Shown: one piece after another, positions 34,023 to 43,240 of the stretch | How the letters are laid out: the number at the start of each line of letters is the position of its first letter | Numbering within the stretch: the first letter of the stretch is position 1 | DNA from: a virus | DNA length: 64,000 nt | Direction: 5' to 3' (one strand) | Virus record (IMG/VR): IMGVR_UViG_3300036845_000456 | Location: 1-64,000 of that record | Made by a program: the position numbers and the translations under genes | The notes under the pieces: model-generated | Seen by the model: the letters and a program-made list of their open reading frames with translations, nothing else | Told to the model about the DNA's origin: nothing | Database searches by the model: none

Positions 34023-35099
34023 ATGCCCTGGTCAACGCCGACTTTGCGCCAAGTGCGCAGCCTTGTGCGCGACAACGTCAACGCCATTCTCCCAGGCGCG
34101 GACGCGGCCGTGCCGAACAGCGTTTTGCGCGTCGTGTCTGATGTGACCGGCGCGACCTGTCATCTCACGCTGCAATATGTTGATTGGTTAGCTTTGCAGT
34201 TGCTGCCAGACACCGCCGAATCAATTTGGTTGGACCGGCACGCCAACATATGGCTGGTGAATGACGACGGCTCGATCGGCCGTAAGGTGGCGACGCTGGC
34301 CAGTGGCATCGTCAACATGAGCGGCAATATTTGGGCCGTCATTCCAGCCGGAACATCGCTGAACGTCGGTTCAGTTTACTACGAGACAACGCAGCAAGTG
34401 ACGGTGACATCAGGCTCGGCGCCTGTGCCTGTCCCGACGCGCGCGATTGATCCTGGCGCCGCTGGCAATCTCGATCCCGGCGCGACAATGGGCGTGAATG
34501 CGGCGGTTGGCATTGATCCGACCGCGACCGTCGTGACGATGCAGGGAGGCACCGACACCGAGACGGACGAGGAATTACGTTCGCGGGTGTTACTGCGGAT
34601 TCGCGAGCCACCAATGGGTGGCGATGCGACCGACTACGTTGAATGGGCGCTCGCGGTCCCTGGCGTAACGCGCGCATGGCCGTTCCCGCAAGAGATGGGC
34701 ATCGGCACGATGACCTTGCGCTTCATGATGGACGACTTGCGCGCGGGCAATGGCGGGTTTCCATTGCCGGACGATGTCGATGCGGTCGCCGCCTACATCA
34801 ACAAGGTACGGCCGGTCACCGTCAAAGACATGTTTGTCGTCTGCCCAATCCCCTATCCGGTCAACGCGCGCATCGCGTATCTGGATGCCGATAATCATGC
34901 GGTGCATGACGCCATCGTCACCAGCTTGTTGAACCAATTCCTGGTGCGCTCGAAGCCTGGGCAGACGTGGTATCGCGCGTGGCTCGATGAAGCCATCATG
35001 AGCGCGCCCGGCGTCAACGCGTATGATCTGATCGCCAGCGATGTTGCGATGCCAAGCAGCGGCTACATGCCCGTGCTGGGCGACGTGACTTATGGATAA
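34023..35099 (+). CDS. Baseplate J-like protein (Mu gp47)
   Basis: 358 aa from ATG 34023; a longer frame exists upstream but runs through gp46. Shows LRQVRSLVRDNVNAILPGAD, IWLDRHANIW, the domain core (TDEELRSRVLLRIREPPMGG) and VEWALAVPGVTRAWPFP, all typical of baseplate J. Forms the wedge that links hub to tail fibres. Confidence 0.88.
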   Translation: MPWSTPTLRQVRSLVRDNVNAILPGADAAVPNSVLRVVSDVTGATCHLTLQYVDWLALQLLPDTAESIWLDRHANIWLVNDDGSIGRKVATLASGIVNMSGNIWAVIPAGTSLNVGSVYYETTQQVTVTSGSAPVPVPTRAIDPGAAGNLDPGATMGVNAAVGIDPTATVVTMQGGTDTETDEELRSRVLLRIREPPMGGDATDYVEWALAVPGVTRAWPFPQEMGIGTMTLRFMMDDLRAGNGGFPLPDDVDAVAAYINKVRPVTVKDMFVVCPIPYPVNARIAYLDADNHAVHDAIVTSLLNQFLVRSKPGQTWYRAWLDEAIMSAPGVNAYDLIASDVAMPSSGYMPVLGDVTYG

Positions 35100-35102
35100 A
35101 TC

Positions 35103-35825
35103 ATGGCCGACCAACATGTGCGGCGCAGTGGCGACGATTACGCTCAAGGCATGCTTGAGCTACTGCCGCATGGTCAGGCATGGCCGCGCTCGCCCGATAG
35201 CACGCTCGTCAACGTCGTTGAAGGACTCGCTCAATATTGGGGATTTGTCGATGGCCGGGCCGCCGACTTGTTGGAGACTGAATCCGATCCGCGCAAAACG
35301 ATCGAGCTATTGCCGGATTGGGAGCGTGCCTGGGGCCTGCCTGATCCGTGCCTGATTAATCCGCCGCGCGACCTGACCAGCCGCCACAAGGCGCTGGTCG
35401 CCAAGATAACGTTGCTGGGCTCGCAATCGCGGGCGTTCTACATCGGCGTTGCGGCGGCGCTCGGCTATCTGATCACGATCACCGAATATTCGCCGTACAT
35501 GTGCGGCGTGTCGCGCTGCGGCAATCGCAGCAAGATTTTCAATCCCGACGATCCGACGCGGATGTTCTGGCAATTGGGCAAGCCGGAAATCCGCTATTAC
35601 TGGACCGTGCATGTCGCGGCGGTGAAGCTGGTCAAGTTCCGCGTGGCGTCGAGTCAGACTGGCATCAATCGATTGCTGGAAATCTACGGGCCCTATGATC
35701 TGGAATGCATCTTGAACAGATGGAAGCCGGCGCACACCGAAATCGTGTGGGACTTCTCGCCGTTGTGGGCGCTGGACTATACGAATCCATTCAATACGCA
35801 GTATCTGCCGATGGGGATACCCTAA
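35103..35825 (+). CDS. Mu gp48-like (YmfQ/DUF2313) baseplate protein
   Basis: 240 aa. The start MADQHVRRSGDDYAQGMLEL then LPHGQAWPRSPDSTLVNVVE and LPDWERAWGLPDPCL match the DUF2313 family. A cysteine pair in YMCGVSRCGN and a WTVHVAAVKLVKFRVASSQT strand follow. The gene completes the baseplate set gp45-48. Confidence 0.85.
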   Translation: MADQHVRRSGDDYAQGMLELLPHGQAWPRSPDSTLVNVVEGLAQYWGFVDGRAADLLETESDPRKTIELLPDWERAWGLPDPCLINPPRDLTSRHKALVAKITLLGSQSRAFYIGVAAALGYLITITEYSPYMCGVSRCGNRSKIFNPDDPTRMFWQLGKPEIRYYWTVHVAAVKLVKFRVASSQTGINRLLEIYGPYDLECILNRWKPAHTEIVWDFSPLWALDYTNPFNTQYLPMGIP

Positions 35826-36515
35826 ATGGCCGACAACAAACAAATCAAGGACGGGCTGGGCAATCTGTTCTATCTGCGCAGCCGCGACGTGTCAGCCGGC
35901 CAGGATGGCACCTTGCAGCGGTCGCTGTTCTTGGCCACGCCGTATGCGCTCGACTACAAGCCGGGCGGCATCTTTCAGCGCTGCGATACGAGCGGGGCGT
36001 TCCTGTCCGGCCTGGGCAGCTTGAGCCCGGTCTATTCGTTCCAGTGGACGGCCACGACCTTGGTCGCCGCGATCACGCGCCTGCGCTTCCAGGTTTGGTC
36101 GGGGGGCACGGCCTTCGCATCAACGGCGATCGGCACTTTCAATATGATCACAGCGCGAGGGTTTACGAGTCCTGATTCCGGCGGCACGGAAGATTACTTT
36201 GGCGACGGCAGCAATCGGCTGCGGGCGGATATGACGAATGCCGTGGCGGCGATCATGATCGCCAACAATTCTGCGCTCACGCCCGGCACGCGCACCTTGG
36301 ATTCGGCGCCGCTCGACCAACGCAGCTTCATGATCCCGACCACGGCCAACACGATGTTCAGCCCGGCGCCGATAACTCTGTTTGAGAAGTTGAACGGGGA
36401 GCATCCGTTGATCCTTCAGGCCAACGAGGGGTTCGTCGTCAGAGCGCAAGTTCCTGGCAGCGGGTCATGGAGCTTCGCCATTACGCTCGAATGGGCGGGC
36501 ATCCCGAATTACTGA
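35826..36515 (+). CDS. Baseplate/fibre-junction structural protein
   Basis: 229 aa, starting one base after the gp48 stop. Beta-rich with no catalytic motif (ITRLRFQVWSGGTAFASTAI; NGEHPLILQANEGFVVRAQV; final SWSFAITLEWAGIPNY). Located exactly where Mu-like genomes encode fibre-connecting proteins. Family unnamed. Confidence 0.6.
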   Translation: MADNKQIKDGLGNLFYLRSRDVSAGQDGTLQRSLFLATPYALDYKPGGIFQRCDTSGAFLSGLGSLSPVYSFQWTATTLVAAITRLRFQVWSGGTAFASTAIGTFNMITARGFTSPDSGGTEDYFGDGSNRLRADMTNAVAAIMIANNSALTPGTRTLDSAPLDQRSFMIPTTANTMFSPAPITLFEKLNGEHPLILQANEGFVVRAQVPGSGSWSFAITLEWAGIPNY

Positions 36516-36528
36516 GGGGAGATAACCA

Positions 36529-37836
36529 GTGCTCTACAATCAACCTTTTGATCAGCCTGCCAATCCCAATGCGCCATACGTCGATGGCGATCCCGACGCC
36601 GGGATCGAAGGCTCGATCGTGCCCGCAGGCGGTGTTGAGTTTGATCAACGCGAAGTGGTTGAAGTCATCAACGCGGCTTACACGCGCCATTACAGCGACT
36701 TCAGCAACACGGCGTGTGCGGCGCCGAGCAACGGCGACCTGACACAGCTACGCAAAGCGATCGAAGGCTTCATCCGTACTACGCCGATTCCGCAATGGTA
36801 CATCGACAACGTGGTGAACTATCAGGTGCACGGCACGGGCGCCAAGTATTTTGACTTGAACGTCGCGTTCGAGGACTTATCCAAGTTTATCATCACGCAC
36901 AACGGGTTCGTAACGTTGGCATGCGCGGCCGGCAAGTGGACCTATGGTGCGGTCGGAGTGTCGCTCGACCATCCGAACGGCAATCGCATCACTGTCGCGG
37001 GCGCCGCCATGTTGTCGCTGCCAGTGTCCACCGACTTCACTGTGACCGGCTATGACGCCACGTCGCGAGCGAATGATCGCAACAATAACCTCACCAGATT
37101 GCGGACGCGCTTCGCCACCGAATTCGATTTTAGTTCGGGGCAGGGTGTTTACGCCTCGTGCGTCGGCATGGCGTTCAAAAACATCTTGATCGTTGGGGAC
37201 CGCTCCGCGAAGGGCGGGTTTGGTGTGCTGCAAGGGCAACTGAACGTGGCCAATGTGTCGGTGTGGGGAGGCTATGTTGGCGTCGGCGGCGGTTTGTTGT
37301 CGCTCACGGATGGCAGCTTTTTCTCCGGGACTGGCAGCACTGGCCACGGCATCGGCCTCGCCAGCGGCGGCAACATGTGGCACGGCGTAAATACTCAGGT
37401 TTGGACCACGTCCAACGACAACAACGGAGTCGGGGCTGGCTTTGACTGCGGCGCCAATGGTTACGCGCAGTTCTTCGCCGAAGGCAATGCTTGGTCCGGG
37501 TTGATGTGCAGCATCATCGGTCAGTATCAGGTGGGGTCAAACTCGAAGTTCAGCTATAATGCGCAGCAAGGCGTGTTTTTAGATCAGGGCAGCTTCTACG
37601 CCGACAATTCTACGGGGGCCGCACAGTTCGTGAACAACGGTGGCCCGGCTGGCCTGTACGTGACAGTTCAATCGTCAGCCCAATGCCCCGGTGCGCAGTT
37701 CTCAGGCAATGGCGGTCCCAGTGTAACAGCGGGTTATGGCAGCATCATTAATGCGCCGGGGGCAGCGGGTGTCATTGGTACTTGCTCACCAGCGGCGAAT
37801 GTGCTGAGCGCCGACGGGTCATACATCTTGGTATGA
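36529..37836 (+). CDS. Tail fibre or spike protein (GTG start)
   Basis: 435 aa from GTG 36529, with GAGGGGAG upstream. N-terminal segment (EFDQREVVEVINAAYTRHYS; SNGDLTQLRKAIEGFI) resembles the N-terminus of fibres that attach at the baseplate. The remaining 330 residues are Gly/Asn/Ser-rich with short strand-turn repeats (GTGSTGHGIGLASGGNMWHG; FDCGANGYAQFFAEGNAWSG), consistent with a right-handed beta-helix depolymerase-type fibre. Receptor or polysaccharide binding is inferred. Confidence 0.7.
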   Translation: MLYNQPFDQPANPNAPYVDGDPDAGIEGSIVPAGGVEFDQREVVEVINAAYTRHYSDFSNTACAAPSNGDLTQLRKAIEGFIRTTPIPQWYIDNVVNYQVHGTGAKYFDLNVAFEDLSKFIITHNGFVTLACAAGKWTYGAVGVSLDHPNGNRITVAGAAMLSLPVSTDFTVTGYDATSRANDRNNNLTRLRTRFATEFDFSSGQGVYASCVGMAFKNILIVGDRSAKGGFGVLQGQLNVANVSVWGGYVGVGGGLLSLTDGSFFSGTGSTGHGIGLASGGNMWHGVNTQVWTTSNDNNGVGAGFDCGANGYAQFFAEGNAWSGLMCSIIGQYQVGSNSKFSYNAQQGVFLDQGSFYADNSTGAAQFVNNGGPAGLYVTVQSSAQCPGAQFSGNGGPSVTAGYGSIINAPGAAGVIGTCSPAANVLSADGSYILV

Positions 37837-37846
37837 GGATCAACAA

Positions 37847-38440
37847 ATGCTTTTGCTTTATTGCAACATAGCGAATGCGGCGATCGTCGCCATCCACGAC
37901 GATGCGCAAGCCCCCGTTCCGATGTCGGCCTACGGCGCCGCAGGCACCATCCGCATTGTTCCTTGGGCCGGGTTACGCGGCGATTTGCAAAAGTTAGGAA
38001 CGCCGCCGCCTGTTTCCAGTGATCCAACCGCGCAAATACCCGACACGCGCCCTTATGCGCAGCCGACCGAAACGCCGGCCATCCTGAAAGCCTATGCGGC
38101 GCAAGTCCGTTATAATTTGTCCGTGCAAGGCGTTTCGTTCACGCCGTCGGGCGGCGGCCAAATTACGGTCAATAGCGACCGAGAGAGTCAATCGTTGCTC
38201 AACAATCTGGCCTCACACGCGGCCACCCTGGCGCCCACCGCTTCGGTGGATTTCACACAAAACAACATGGCCTACACCATCACGGCGCAAGACGCGATCA
38301 ACATGTTCAACGCGGTCATGGCGCAAGTGCAGACCGTGCGCAACATCGAGGCCACCTGCATTGCGGATCAGAATGCGACGACGCCGAGCATGCGCGTGTA
38401 TGCCGACATCGACAACGCCTTCGCTGGCGCAAAGCGATAA
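37847..38440 (+). CDS. DUF4376-like fibre-associated protein
   Basis: 197 aa. An extended Pro/Thr-rich first half is followed by YNLSVQGVSFTPSGGGQITV NSDRESQSLLNN, close to the DUF4376 pattern ('...G..v.g..v.tDr.Sq..l.....'), a family found in proteins next to tail fibres. The C-terminal helices end in AQVQTVRNIEA. Possible fibre chaperone or tip-accessory protein. Confidence 0.6.
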   Translation: MLLLYCNIANAAIVAIHDDAQAPVPMSAYGAAGTIRIVPWAGLRGDLQKLGTPPPVSSDPTAQIPDTRPYAQPTETPAILKAYAAQVRYNLSVQGVSFTPSGGGQITVNSDRESQSLLNNLASHAATLAPTASVDFTQNNMAYTITAQDAINMFNAVMAQVQTVRNIEATCIADQNATTPSMRVYADIDNAFAGAKR

Positions 38441-38452
38441 TGAGAGGCCGCC

Positions 38453-38836
38453 ATGGCCGGTCCGACCTATTACGAAGCCACCGTCAACATCGCGATGAAC
38501 GAGGACTGGGTGGTCCCGTTCGTCTACGGCACGTTTGCGCCGGACGGCATAACCGTGGTGCCGTTTGATCTGACGGGCAGCACATTGAAGATGGAAATTC
38601 GGGTGCAGGAAGCCGACAACGAAGCAATCGTCTCGGTGAACTCGCCCGACAACGGCATCGAATTCTACAACAACGATCCGACGACCGGCGAATTCTTCAT
38701 CGCCATCACGCGCGACAAGCTCTGGCGCCTCTACCCGGGCAATTTCTTTATCGATTGCGTGCGCTTGACGCCGAGCGGCTATCAGGAACGGCTCTGGGAA
38801 GGCACGGCGACTGTGGTGCAGGGGACGACACGATGA
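38453..38836 (+). CDS. Fibre-module protein (BppU-like N-terminal pattern)
   Basis: 127 aa. Beta strands [20 protein letters not shown]-type ([16 protein letters not shown]), [20 protein letters not shown] and [20 protein letters not shown] resemble small baseplate/fibre N-terminal domains that start with 'D.tG..v...ir'. Its stop overlaps the ATG of the next fibre gene, so the two are translationally coupled. Confidence 0.55.
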   Translation: MAGPTYYEATVNIAMNEDWVVPFVYGTFAPDGITVVPFDLTGSTLKMEIRVQEADNEAIVSVNSPDNGIEFYNNDPTTGEFFIAITRDKLWRLYPGNFFIDCVRLTPSGYQERLWEGTATVVQGTTR

Positions 38837-40167
38837 CCGAACGATTTGGCCTCGGCAGTTCCGCAGCCTCGCGCATCAGCCTGTCGGCCAACGTGCAGCC
38901 GTTCCCGGGTGGGCCGAGCTTGATCGTGCCGCCGATCGGACCGCCGGGAAACACCGGGCCGGTTGGCCCTCCCGGCCCTCCTGGCGGTCCTGGCCCACAA
39001 GGCCCGCAAGGCGCCATTGGTCCTGTCGGCAGCATCGGGCCACAGGGTCCGGTCGGTCCGCAAGGTCCCGGCGGCTCGCTTGGCTACGGCGGCACATCAA
39101 CAACATCGCTGACGATCGCGACCGGGCCGCAGACGCTGACGACAACCACCAATCTCGCGTATCTGCCGGGGATGCGCGTTCGCATTGTCAGCAACGGCAC
39201 GCCGACAGCGTGGATGGAGGGCCAGTGCACGAGCTACAGCCCGAGCGGGACGGCGTTAGCGTTCAATTGCGACTTGACCAGTGGCAGTGGCGCCTATGCG
39301 GACTGGAATGTCGGACTCGGCGGGCAGCAAGGTCAAGTTGGCCCTACGGGGGCACAAGGCGCGCAGGGGCCATCGGGCGATATTCACGCGCCTCTAGGCG
39401 GGCGCCTGATGTTTGTCAGCGGGACGCAGTTGAGCTATTTGCCGTTCAATGGCGATTGCATCAAAATCAACGGGATAATCTATCAAATTCCGACGACCGG
39501 CATCGTCGGACTAAGCAACACGAATTGCATCATCGATGGCGCCCCCGGTAAGAATCTGACTGCCGCCCTCAACTATTACGTCTATGTGTTCAATAACAAT
39601 GGAACGTTGACGGCGGATTTCAGCACGACCGGCTACATCATTAGCCAAAACGCAGGCAACGTCGGCGTGGCGATCAAGAATGGTGATAATACCCGTAGTT
39701 TGATTGGGCTGATCTATGCTGCCACTGGCGGTGTCTTCTATGACAGTTCTCAGTATCGCTACGTGCGAAGCTGGTTCAATCGACGGCGCATCCATGTTGC
39801 TAGTGGTGCAGGGAACTGGGGTCCAGCCGGGTCTACAAATTGGGCGCAGACTGGGCAAGCGGTATGGGTTGTCATGTTTCCAGAAGACGTTTTGAATCTG
39901 ACCTATGGCAATATAATTTACACGAACAATCCTCTGTCAACCGTATTACTCGCGCTTGGCATCGACACACAGGGAATGTTTGGATTCGGCAACACGTATG
40001 CAGGCGTGACTTGCGAGGAAGCAGGTAGTTACTATTCAGCAACTTGTTCTTTGTCCGTATCTGGTCTTAGTGCTGGGGTGCATGGGATAATCGGTTATTA
40101 TCAAGTAACAAGCGCCGGTGCTTCGGCGGCCGGTTCACAGAATAGCATCACAGGGACGCTGACCTGA
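38833..40167 (+). CDS. Collagen-like tail fibre 4
   Basis: 444 aa from ATG 38833. Short N-terminus, a collagen block ([20 protein letters not shown], about 34-75), then the module seen in fibres 1 and 2 ([20 protein letters not shown] with WMEGQ). Next comes the module shared with fibre 3 ([20 protein letters not shown] ... [13 protein letters not shown] ... RYVRSWFN). The distal end is unique. Shows recombination of fibre modules over 32 kb. Confidence 0.78.
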   Translation: MTERFGLGSSAASRISLSANVQPFPGGPSLIVPPIGPPGNTGPVGPPGPPGGPGPQGPQGAIGPVGSIGPQGPVGPQGPGGSLGYGGTSTTSLTIATGPQTLTTTTNLAYLPGMRVRIVSNGTPTAWMEGQCTSYSPSGTALAFNCDLTSGSGAYADWNVGLGGQQGQVGPTGAQGAQGPSGDIHAPLGGRLMFVSGTQLSYLPFNGDCIKINGIIYQIPTTGIVGLSNTNCIIDGAPGKNLTAALNYYVYVFNNNGTLTADFSTTGYIISQNAGNVGVAIKNGDNTRSLIGLIYAATGGVFYDSSQYRYVRSWFNRRRIHVASGAGNWGPAGSTNWAQTGQAVWVVMFPEDVLNLTYGNIIYTNNPLSTVLLALGIDTQGMFGFGNTYAGVTCEEAGSYYSATCSLSVSGLSAGVHGIIGYYQVTSAGASAAGSQNSITGTLT

Positions 40168-40535
40168 TGTTTGATCTCGAACCAGAGTACGTCGAGGGCC
40201 TGAACATCATCGCGTGGTGGCACGGCGTGACCGTGGGCGACGTCATCCTACGCATCGCCACGCATCAGCCGCGCGGCATGCGCCCCGAGCTAATCGAGAA
40301 GGCGAAAGGCCATCCCGTGTTGGCCGAGCTTGGCGTTGAGCGGCATATTCAGAAATGTCAGCAAGAGCCGGTCGATCTCAGCATCGCGATCCGCTGGTTC
40401 GTGCACGATTTCTTCGTCAAGAAAACATGGCTGCGCGAGAAGCACGCACAGCAGGGTGCTTATAACCGCGCCGCTCGCCATGCCGCCGCGCCGCCGAAGA
40501 TGCACGTCGTGCGGCGGCCGGCCATCATGCGATGA
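40167..40535 (+). CDS. Hypothetical protein after the fibre gene
   Basis: 122 aa; ATG overlaps the fibre stop. N-terminal helix-rich segment (YVEGLNIIAWWHGVTVGDVI), middle (LSIAIRWFVHDFFVKKTWLR) and a basic Ala/Arg C-terminus (NRAARHAAAPPKMHVVRRP). No recognised domain; possibly fibre assembly or lysis-cassette related by position. Confidence 0.55.
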   Translation: MFDLEPEYVEGLNIIAWWHGVTVGDVILRIATHQPRGMRPELIEKAKGHPVLAELGVERHIQKCQQEPVDLSIAIRWFVHDFFVKKTWLREKHAQQGAYNRAARHAAAPPKMHVVRRPAIMR

Positions 40536-40553
40536 ACGCGATGGAATGCGGCG

Positions 40554-40778
40554 ATGAATATCGTGACGTTGATCGCCGTTCAGTTGATCACGCTCACCGG
40601 GCCGGACGGTCAGGTGATCGAGCTTAATCCGCTGACCGTGTCCACCGTTCGCACCGTGCGCGGAAGCGACCACTTCGTTACAGGAACGCACTGCATTATA
40701 TTCACGACGGACGGCAAGAACGTCAACGTCAATGAGACGTGCCAAAAGGTTCACGAACTGTTGGAGCAGGCAAAATGA
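40554..40778 (+). CDS. Small FlbD-like-pattern protein
   Basis: 74 aa. VQLITLTGPDGQVIELNPLT and IIFTTDGKNVNVNETCQKVH, then ELLEQAK at the end, resemble the FlbD-type pattern 'I.LT..dG..i.LN...I......T.I...dGk...V.E....v'. Phage copies are usually small accessory proteins of unknown role. Overlaps the endolysin start by 4 bases. Confidence 0.5.
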   Translation: MNIVTLIAVQLITLTGPDGQVIELNPLTVSTVRTVRGSDHFVTGTHCIIFTTDGKNVNVNETCQKVHELLEQAK

Positions 40779-42061
40779 CCAGGATCGTCGTATCAAGCGG
40801 CCATGGCACAAAAATCCGGGGCGCCGCAGGTTCCCCTCGGCCGCCGCAACATGATGAAGTCGATCAAGCAATCAAAATGATGAACGCCGTTGCGGCTAAG
40901 CTGAAGGCCGCAGGTGTCGAAGTCGTCACCTATACCGACACGGTATCAACAAGTCAGAGCGAAAATCTGGATCGTATTGTTGATTTCCACAATGCGCAGA
41001 CCCGCGATTTGGATGTGTCGATCCATCTTAACGCCTTCGATCATTCTGCCCATGGTGTAGAAGTTCTCTACGTGACCCAGTCGAGCCTTGCGTCGAAAGT
41101 TTCGGCCGCAATTGCTGAAGCTGGCGGCTTCACAAATCGAGGCGCCAAGAAACGAACCGATCTCGCATTCCTGAATGGCACGGAGGAACCGGCGATCCTG
41201 CTTGAGTGCTGGTTCTGCGACCATACTGGCGATTGCCAATCGGCCGATGCCAAGCACGACGCCATTGCGGAGGCCATCGCCGAAAGCATGAGCGGCTATG
41301 ACGTGCCAGACGAAGAACAGCCGTCCGAGCCGCCAACAGATTTGCCGCCGCAACCGCTGCCCGAACCGCCGACGGAAGCGAACCGCGTTGACATCGTCGG
41401 CTGGACTGAGGGCGACGTCGCGGTGGTGATCAACGGCACGCTGATCAACGGCAACGCGCGCTGTCGCAACATCGTCCGCATCCGCGCCACGATGACCGGC
41501 GACGTTGTTGTCAGTCTCAACGGCGAGGAATTCCACAACAAGCCGCCAGCGCCGGGTGAACCGGACGGGCCGACCGAGCCCGAGCCCGGCGAGGGCATTC
41601 CCGAGAATCAGAAGAACATCACCGCGACGGTTTTCGGTGGCGAGGCGGACAACGAATACTCGGCCTATGGGCCCTACGATTCTCAGGGGCGCGGGCCGTA
41701 TCTCAACGACACTGATCTTTATGTCAGCTTGCCGGTCAACGTGACCGACGCGGCCATGCGTGAGCGCGGCGTGCGCGTGTTCAGTGCCGACAATGAATTG
41801 AGCGCAGTCGGGCCGATCATGGACAAGGGACCGTGGGTGGTGAATGACGACGACTATGTGTTTGGTGATCAACGACCGATTGCCGAGACTTGCTATAAGA
41901 ACAAACAGCCGTTGCCATCAGGGAGCGGGAACAACGCAGGCAAGGTGCCCACGAATGACGCCGGCATCGATCTGTCGCCCGCCATGGCCGACATGCTCAA
42001 CATCGAGGGCAAGGGCAAGGTGTCGTGGATGTTCGTCAGTGAGGACGAAGACGTCGCATGA
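40775..42061 (+). CDS. Endolysin: N-acetylmuramoyl-L-alanine amidase (Amidase_3) with C-terminal double-psi-barrel-like domain
   Basis: 428 aa from ATG 40775. Residues 1-170 form an Amidase_3 domain: RIVVSSGHGTK (Zn-ligand H), LDVSIHLNAF (second H), EPAILLECWF (catalytic E). A Pro/Glu-rich linker with a small strand-rich module follows (GWTEGDVAVVINGTLINGNA). Residues about 285-425 resemble an RlpA-type double-psi beta-barrel (ATVFGGEADNEYSAYGPYDS ... DKGPWVVNDD ... AGIDLSPAMADMLNIEGKGK). The amidase cuts the peptide-glycan bond during lysis; the barrel may bind or cleave glycan. Directly before the holin candidate. Confidence 0.82.
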   Translation: MTRIVVSSGHGTKIRGAAGSPRPPQHDEVDQAIKMMNAVAAKLKAAGVEVVTYTDTVSTSQSENLDRIVDFHNAQTRDLDVSIHLNAFDHSAHGVEVLYVTQSSLASKVSAAIAEAGGFTNRGAKKRTDLAFLNGTEEPAILLECWFCDHTGDCQSADAKHDAIAEAIAESMSGYDVPDEEQPSEPPTDLPPQPLPEPPTEANRVDIVGWTEGDVAVVINGTLINGNARCRNIVRIRATMTGDVVVSLNGEEFHNKPPAPGEPDGPTEPEPGEGIPENQKNITATVFGGEADNEYSAYGPYDSQGRGPYLNDTDLYVSLPVNVTDAAMRERGVRVFSADNELSAVGPIMDKGPWVVNDDDYVFGDQRPIAETCYKNKQPLPSGSGNNAGKVPTNDAGIDLSPAMADMLNIEGKGKVSWMFVSEDEDVA

Positions 42062-42243
42062 CCCGCGTCGGCAAGAAAGTCGCGGTCAGTGTCGTGTTCG
42101 ACATCGTCAAGATCGAAGTAATCTGCGGCGATGACTATGAGGCGCAAGTTCTCTACGACGATATCTGCGACAGAATGAAAGCCGGCGAAGGCATCACACT
42201 GGCGCTATCACAGAATAGGAGCGTTTCGGAGGGCAAACCATGA
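42058..42243 (+). CDS. Small hypothetical protein in the lysis cassette
   Basis: 61 aa, overlapping the endolysin stop by 4 bases. Mixed alpha/beta (KVAVSVVFDIVKIEVICGDD) with an acidic helix (QVLYDDICDRMKAGEGI). No family recognised. Overlaps the following membrane gene by 4 bases. Confidence 0.6.
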   Translation: MTRVGKKVAVSVVFDIVKIEVICGDDYEAQVLYDDICDRMKAGEGITLALSQNRSVSEGKP

Positions 42244-42461
42244 GTATCGCTGGAATTCTGATCGGTGTTCTCAACTGCGTGCTGGTCGCGGCCATCTTGG
42301 TGTTGGTCGGTGCAATCGTCGTGTGGGTGGCATCGTTGTTTCAGTGGCCGATCCCCTGGAACATTCAGCGCATCTATTTGCTGATCGTGTTGCTGGTGTT
42401 CATTATCTGCGTGATCTCGTTACTCGTGGGGGCACCTATGGTGCATATCTTTCACTACTAG
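42240..42461 (+). CDS. Holin candidate, two transmembrane segments
   Basis: 73 aa with two long hydrophobic segments (ILIGVLNCVLVAAILVLVGA, about 5-30, and IYLLIVLLVFIICVISLLVG, about 45-65) joined by a short loop (FQWPIPWNIQR). Small two-helix proteins directly after an endolysin gene are commonly holins or antiholins. No charged C-terminal tail beyond HIFHY. Last + strand gene before a strong terminator. Confidence 0.65.
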   Translation: MSIAGILIGVLNCVLVAAILVLVGAIVVWVASLFQWPIPWNIQRIYLLIVLLVFIICVISLLVGAPMVHIFHY

Positions 42462-42551
42462 CGATCAGCCTGATTTCTATCCCGACTTGCCGCTACCGGC
42501 CGACGTGCCGCCGATCTGCACGCACTGCTAACCCGTTTCCTCCCGGACTTG

Positions 42552-42589
42552 CCCTGCCCTGGCCGCACCGCTGGGGTGGGGTTTTTTTT
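42552..42589 (+). terminator. Strong intrinsic terminator of the late operon
   Basis: A 12-bp stem (42552-42563 with 42570-42581, GC-rich with a few G-T pairs), loop CGCACC, then eight T residues (42582-42589). It closes the + strand structural/lysis operon. Confidence 0.8.
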
Positions 42590-42591
42590 GA

Positions 42592-42771
42592 TCAAACGGG
42601 CGGTTTGTTTTTCAGACGCTCGCGGAATTCTGCGTCCGTCTCTCGCCGATAGCCGTCTGGAATCGGTGTCGAGAATAACAATACCGGCGGCGGCGCCTCG
42701 CCGGGCTGCAACTTGATCAGCCGGCGAATTTCCATGGGCTCAGCCATCCAATCAAAAATATCGCGTGGCAT
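42592..42771 (-). CDS. Small hypothetical protein
   Basis: 59 aa from ATG 42771, chosen over a longer frame because AAGGAACAAGACA lies directly upstream. FDWMAEPMEIRRLIKLQPGE and a charged C-terminal helix (YRRETDAEFRERLKNKPPV). Its 3' end abuts the late-operon terminator of the opposite strand. No family recognised. Confidence 0.6.
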   Translation of the reverse strand: MPRDIFDWMAEPMEIRRLIKLQPGEAPPPVLLFSTPIPDGYRRETDAEFRERLKNKPPV

Positions 42772-42850
42772 TGTCTTGTTCCTTTCGTATGCTCTGCACT
42801 GAGGCACAGCGGGTTCTGACGCCCTTGTGTCTCCGGTTGTTCGGAAACTA

Positions 42851-42895
42851 AAAAAGGCCGCTCGATGGATCAAACCATCAGCGGCCTATTTTTTT
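42851..42895. terminator. Bidirectional intrinsic terminator
   Basis: AGGCCGCT-C-GATGG paired with CCATC-AGCGGCCT, loop ATCAAA, one bulged base. Seven T follow on the + strand (42889-42895) and at least five T on the - strand (A run 42851-42855). Lies between two minus-strand genes and stops transcription from either side. Confidence 0.8.
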
Positions 42896-43124
42896 ACTTG
42901 AGCGGGCGCAGTGCAGCGGCGTCTTCCAATGTGATTTTCTTCCGCACCATCGTGCGCAACAGCAGCGCCACGAGTTTCGGCACGGCATGGCCGCCGCTGG
43001 CGTAGTAGCGCACGGTGCGCGGATCGATCCCGAGAAAGTGCCCGCACCCGACTTGGCTCAAGCCAAGTTTATCAAGTGCGAGATTGAATTCATCGGGGGA
43101 CATGGGCAGCAGTTCGTTAGGCAT
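42894..43124 (-). CDS. Small HTH-type DNA-binding protein
   Basis: 76 aa from ATG 43124 (AAAGGACTTCACC upstream). The pattern FNLALDKLGLSQVGCGHFLG then IDPRTVRYYASGGHAVPKLV looks like an XRE-type helix-turn-helix with the recognition helix PRTVRYYASG. A likely transcriptional regulator of the accessory block. A hairpin of the invariant-loop family lies upstream at 43208-43235. Confidence 0.68.
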   Translation of the reverse strand: MPNELLPMSPDEFNLALDKLGLSQVGCGHFLGIDPRTVRYYASGGHAVPKLVALLLRTMVRKKITLEDAAALRPLK

Positions 43125-43207
43125 GGTGAAGTCCTTTCGTTTATAAGTCGGCTTGGCGATACGTGAGACGCCGCTGTTTCTTCGGGTCAGCGCGTTCTGA
43201 TCGCCAC

Positions 43208-43235
43208 GGCCCCGGGCGCTCCAACGTCCGGGGCC
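43208..43235 (-). other. Invariant-loop hairpin 1 (before the HTH gene)
   Basis: 11-bp stem (GGCCCCGGGCG / CGTCCGGGGCC, one G-T) with loop CTCCAA (TTGGAG on the coding strand), in the 116-base gap before the HTH gene. Member of a five-copy family with different stems and the same loop. Confidence 0.65.
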
Positions 43236-43240
43236 ACTCG

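Noticed and set aside
42462-42545. Lipoprotein-like frame (LSLLAISLISIPTC) after the holin candidate, as a possible spanin
   Set aside because: No start codon or ribosome binding site in that frame and the region runs into the terminator.
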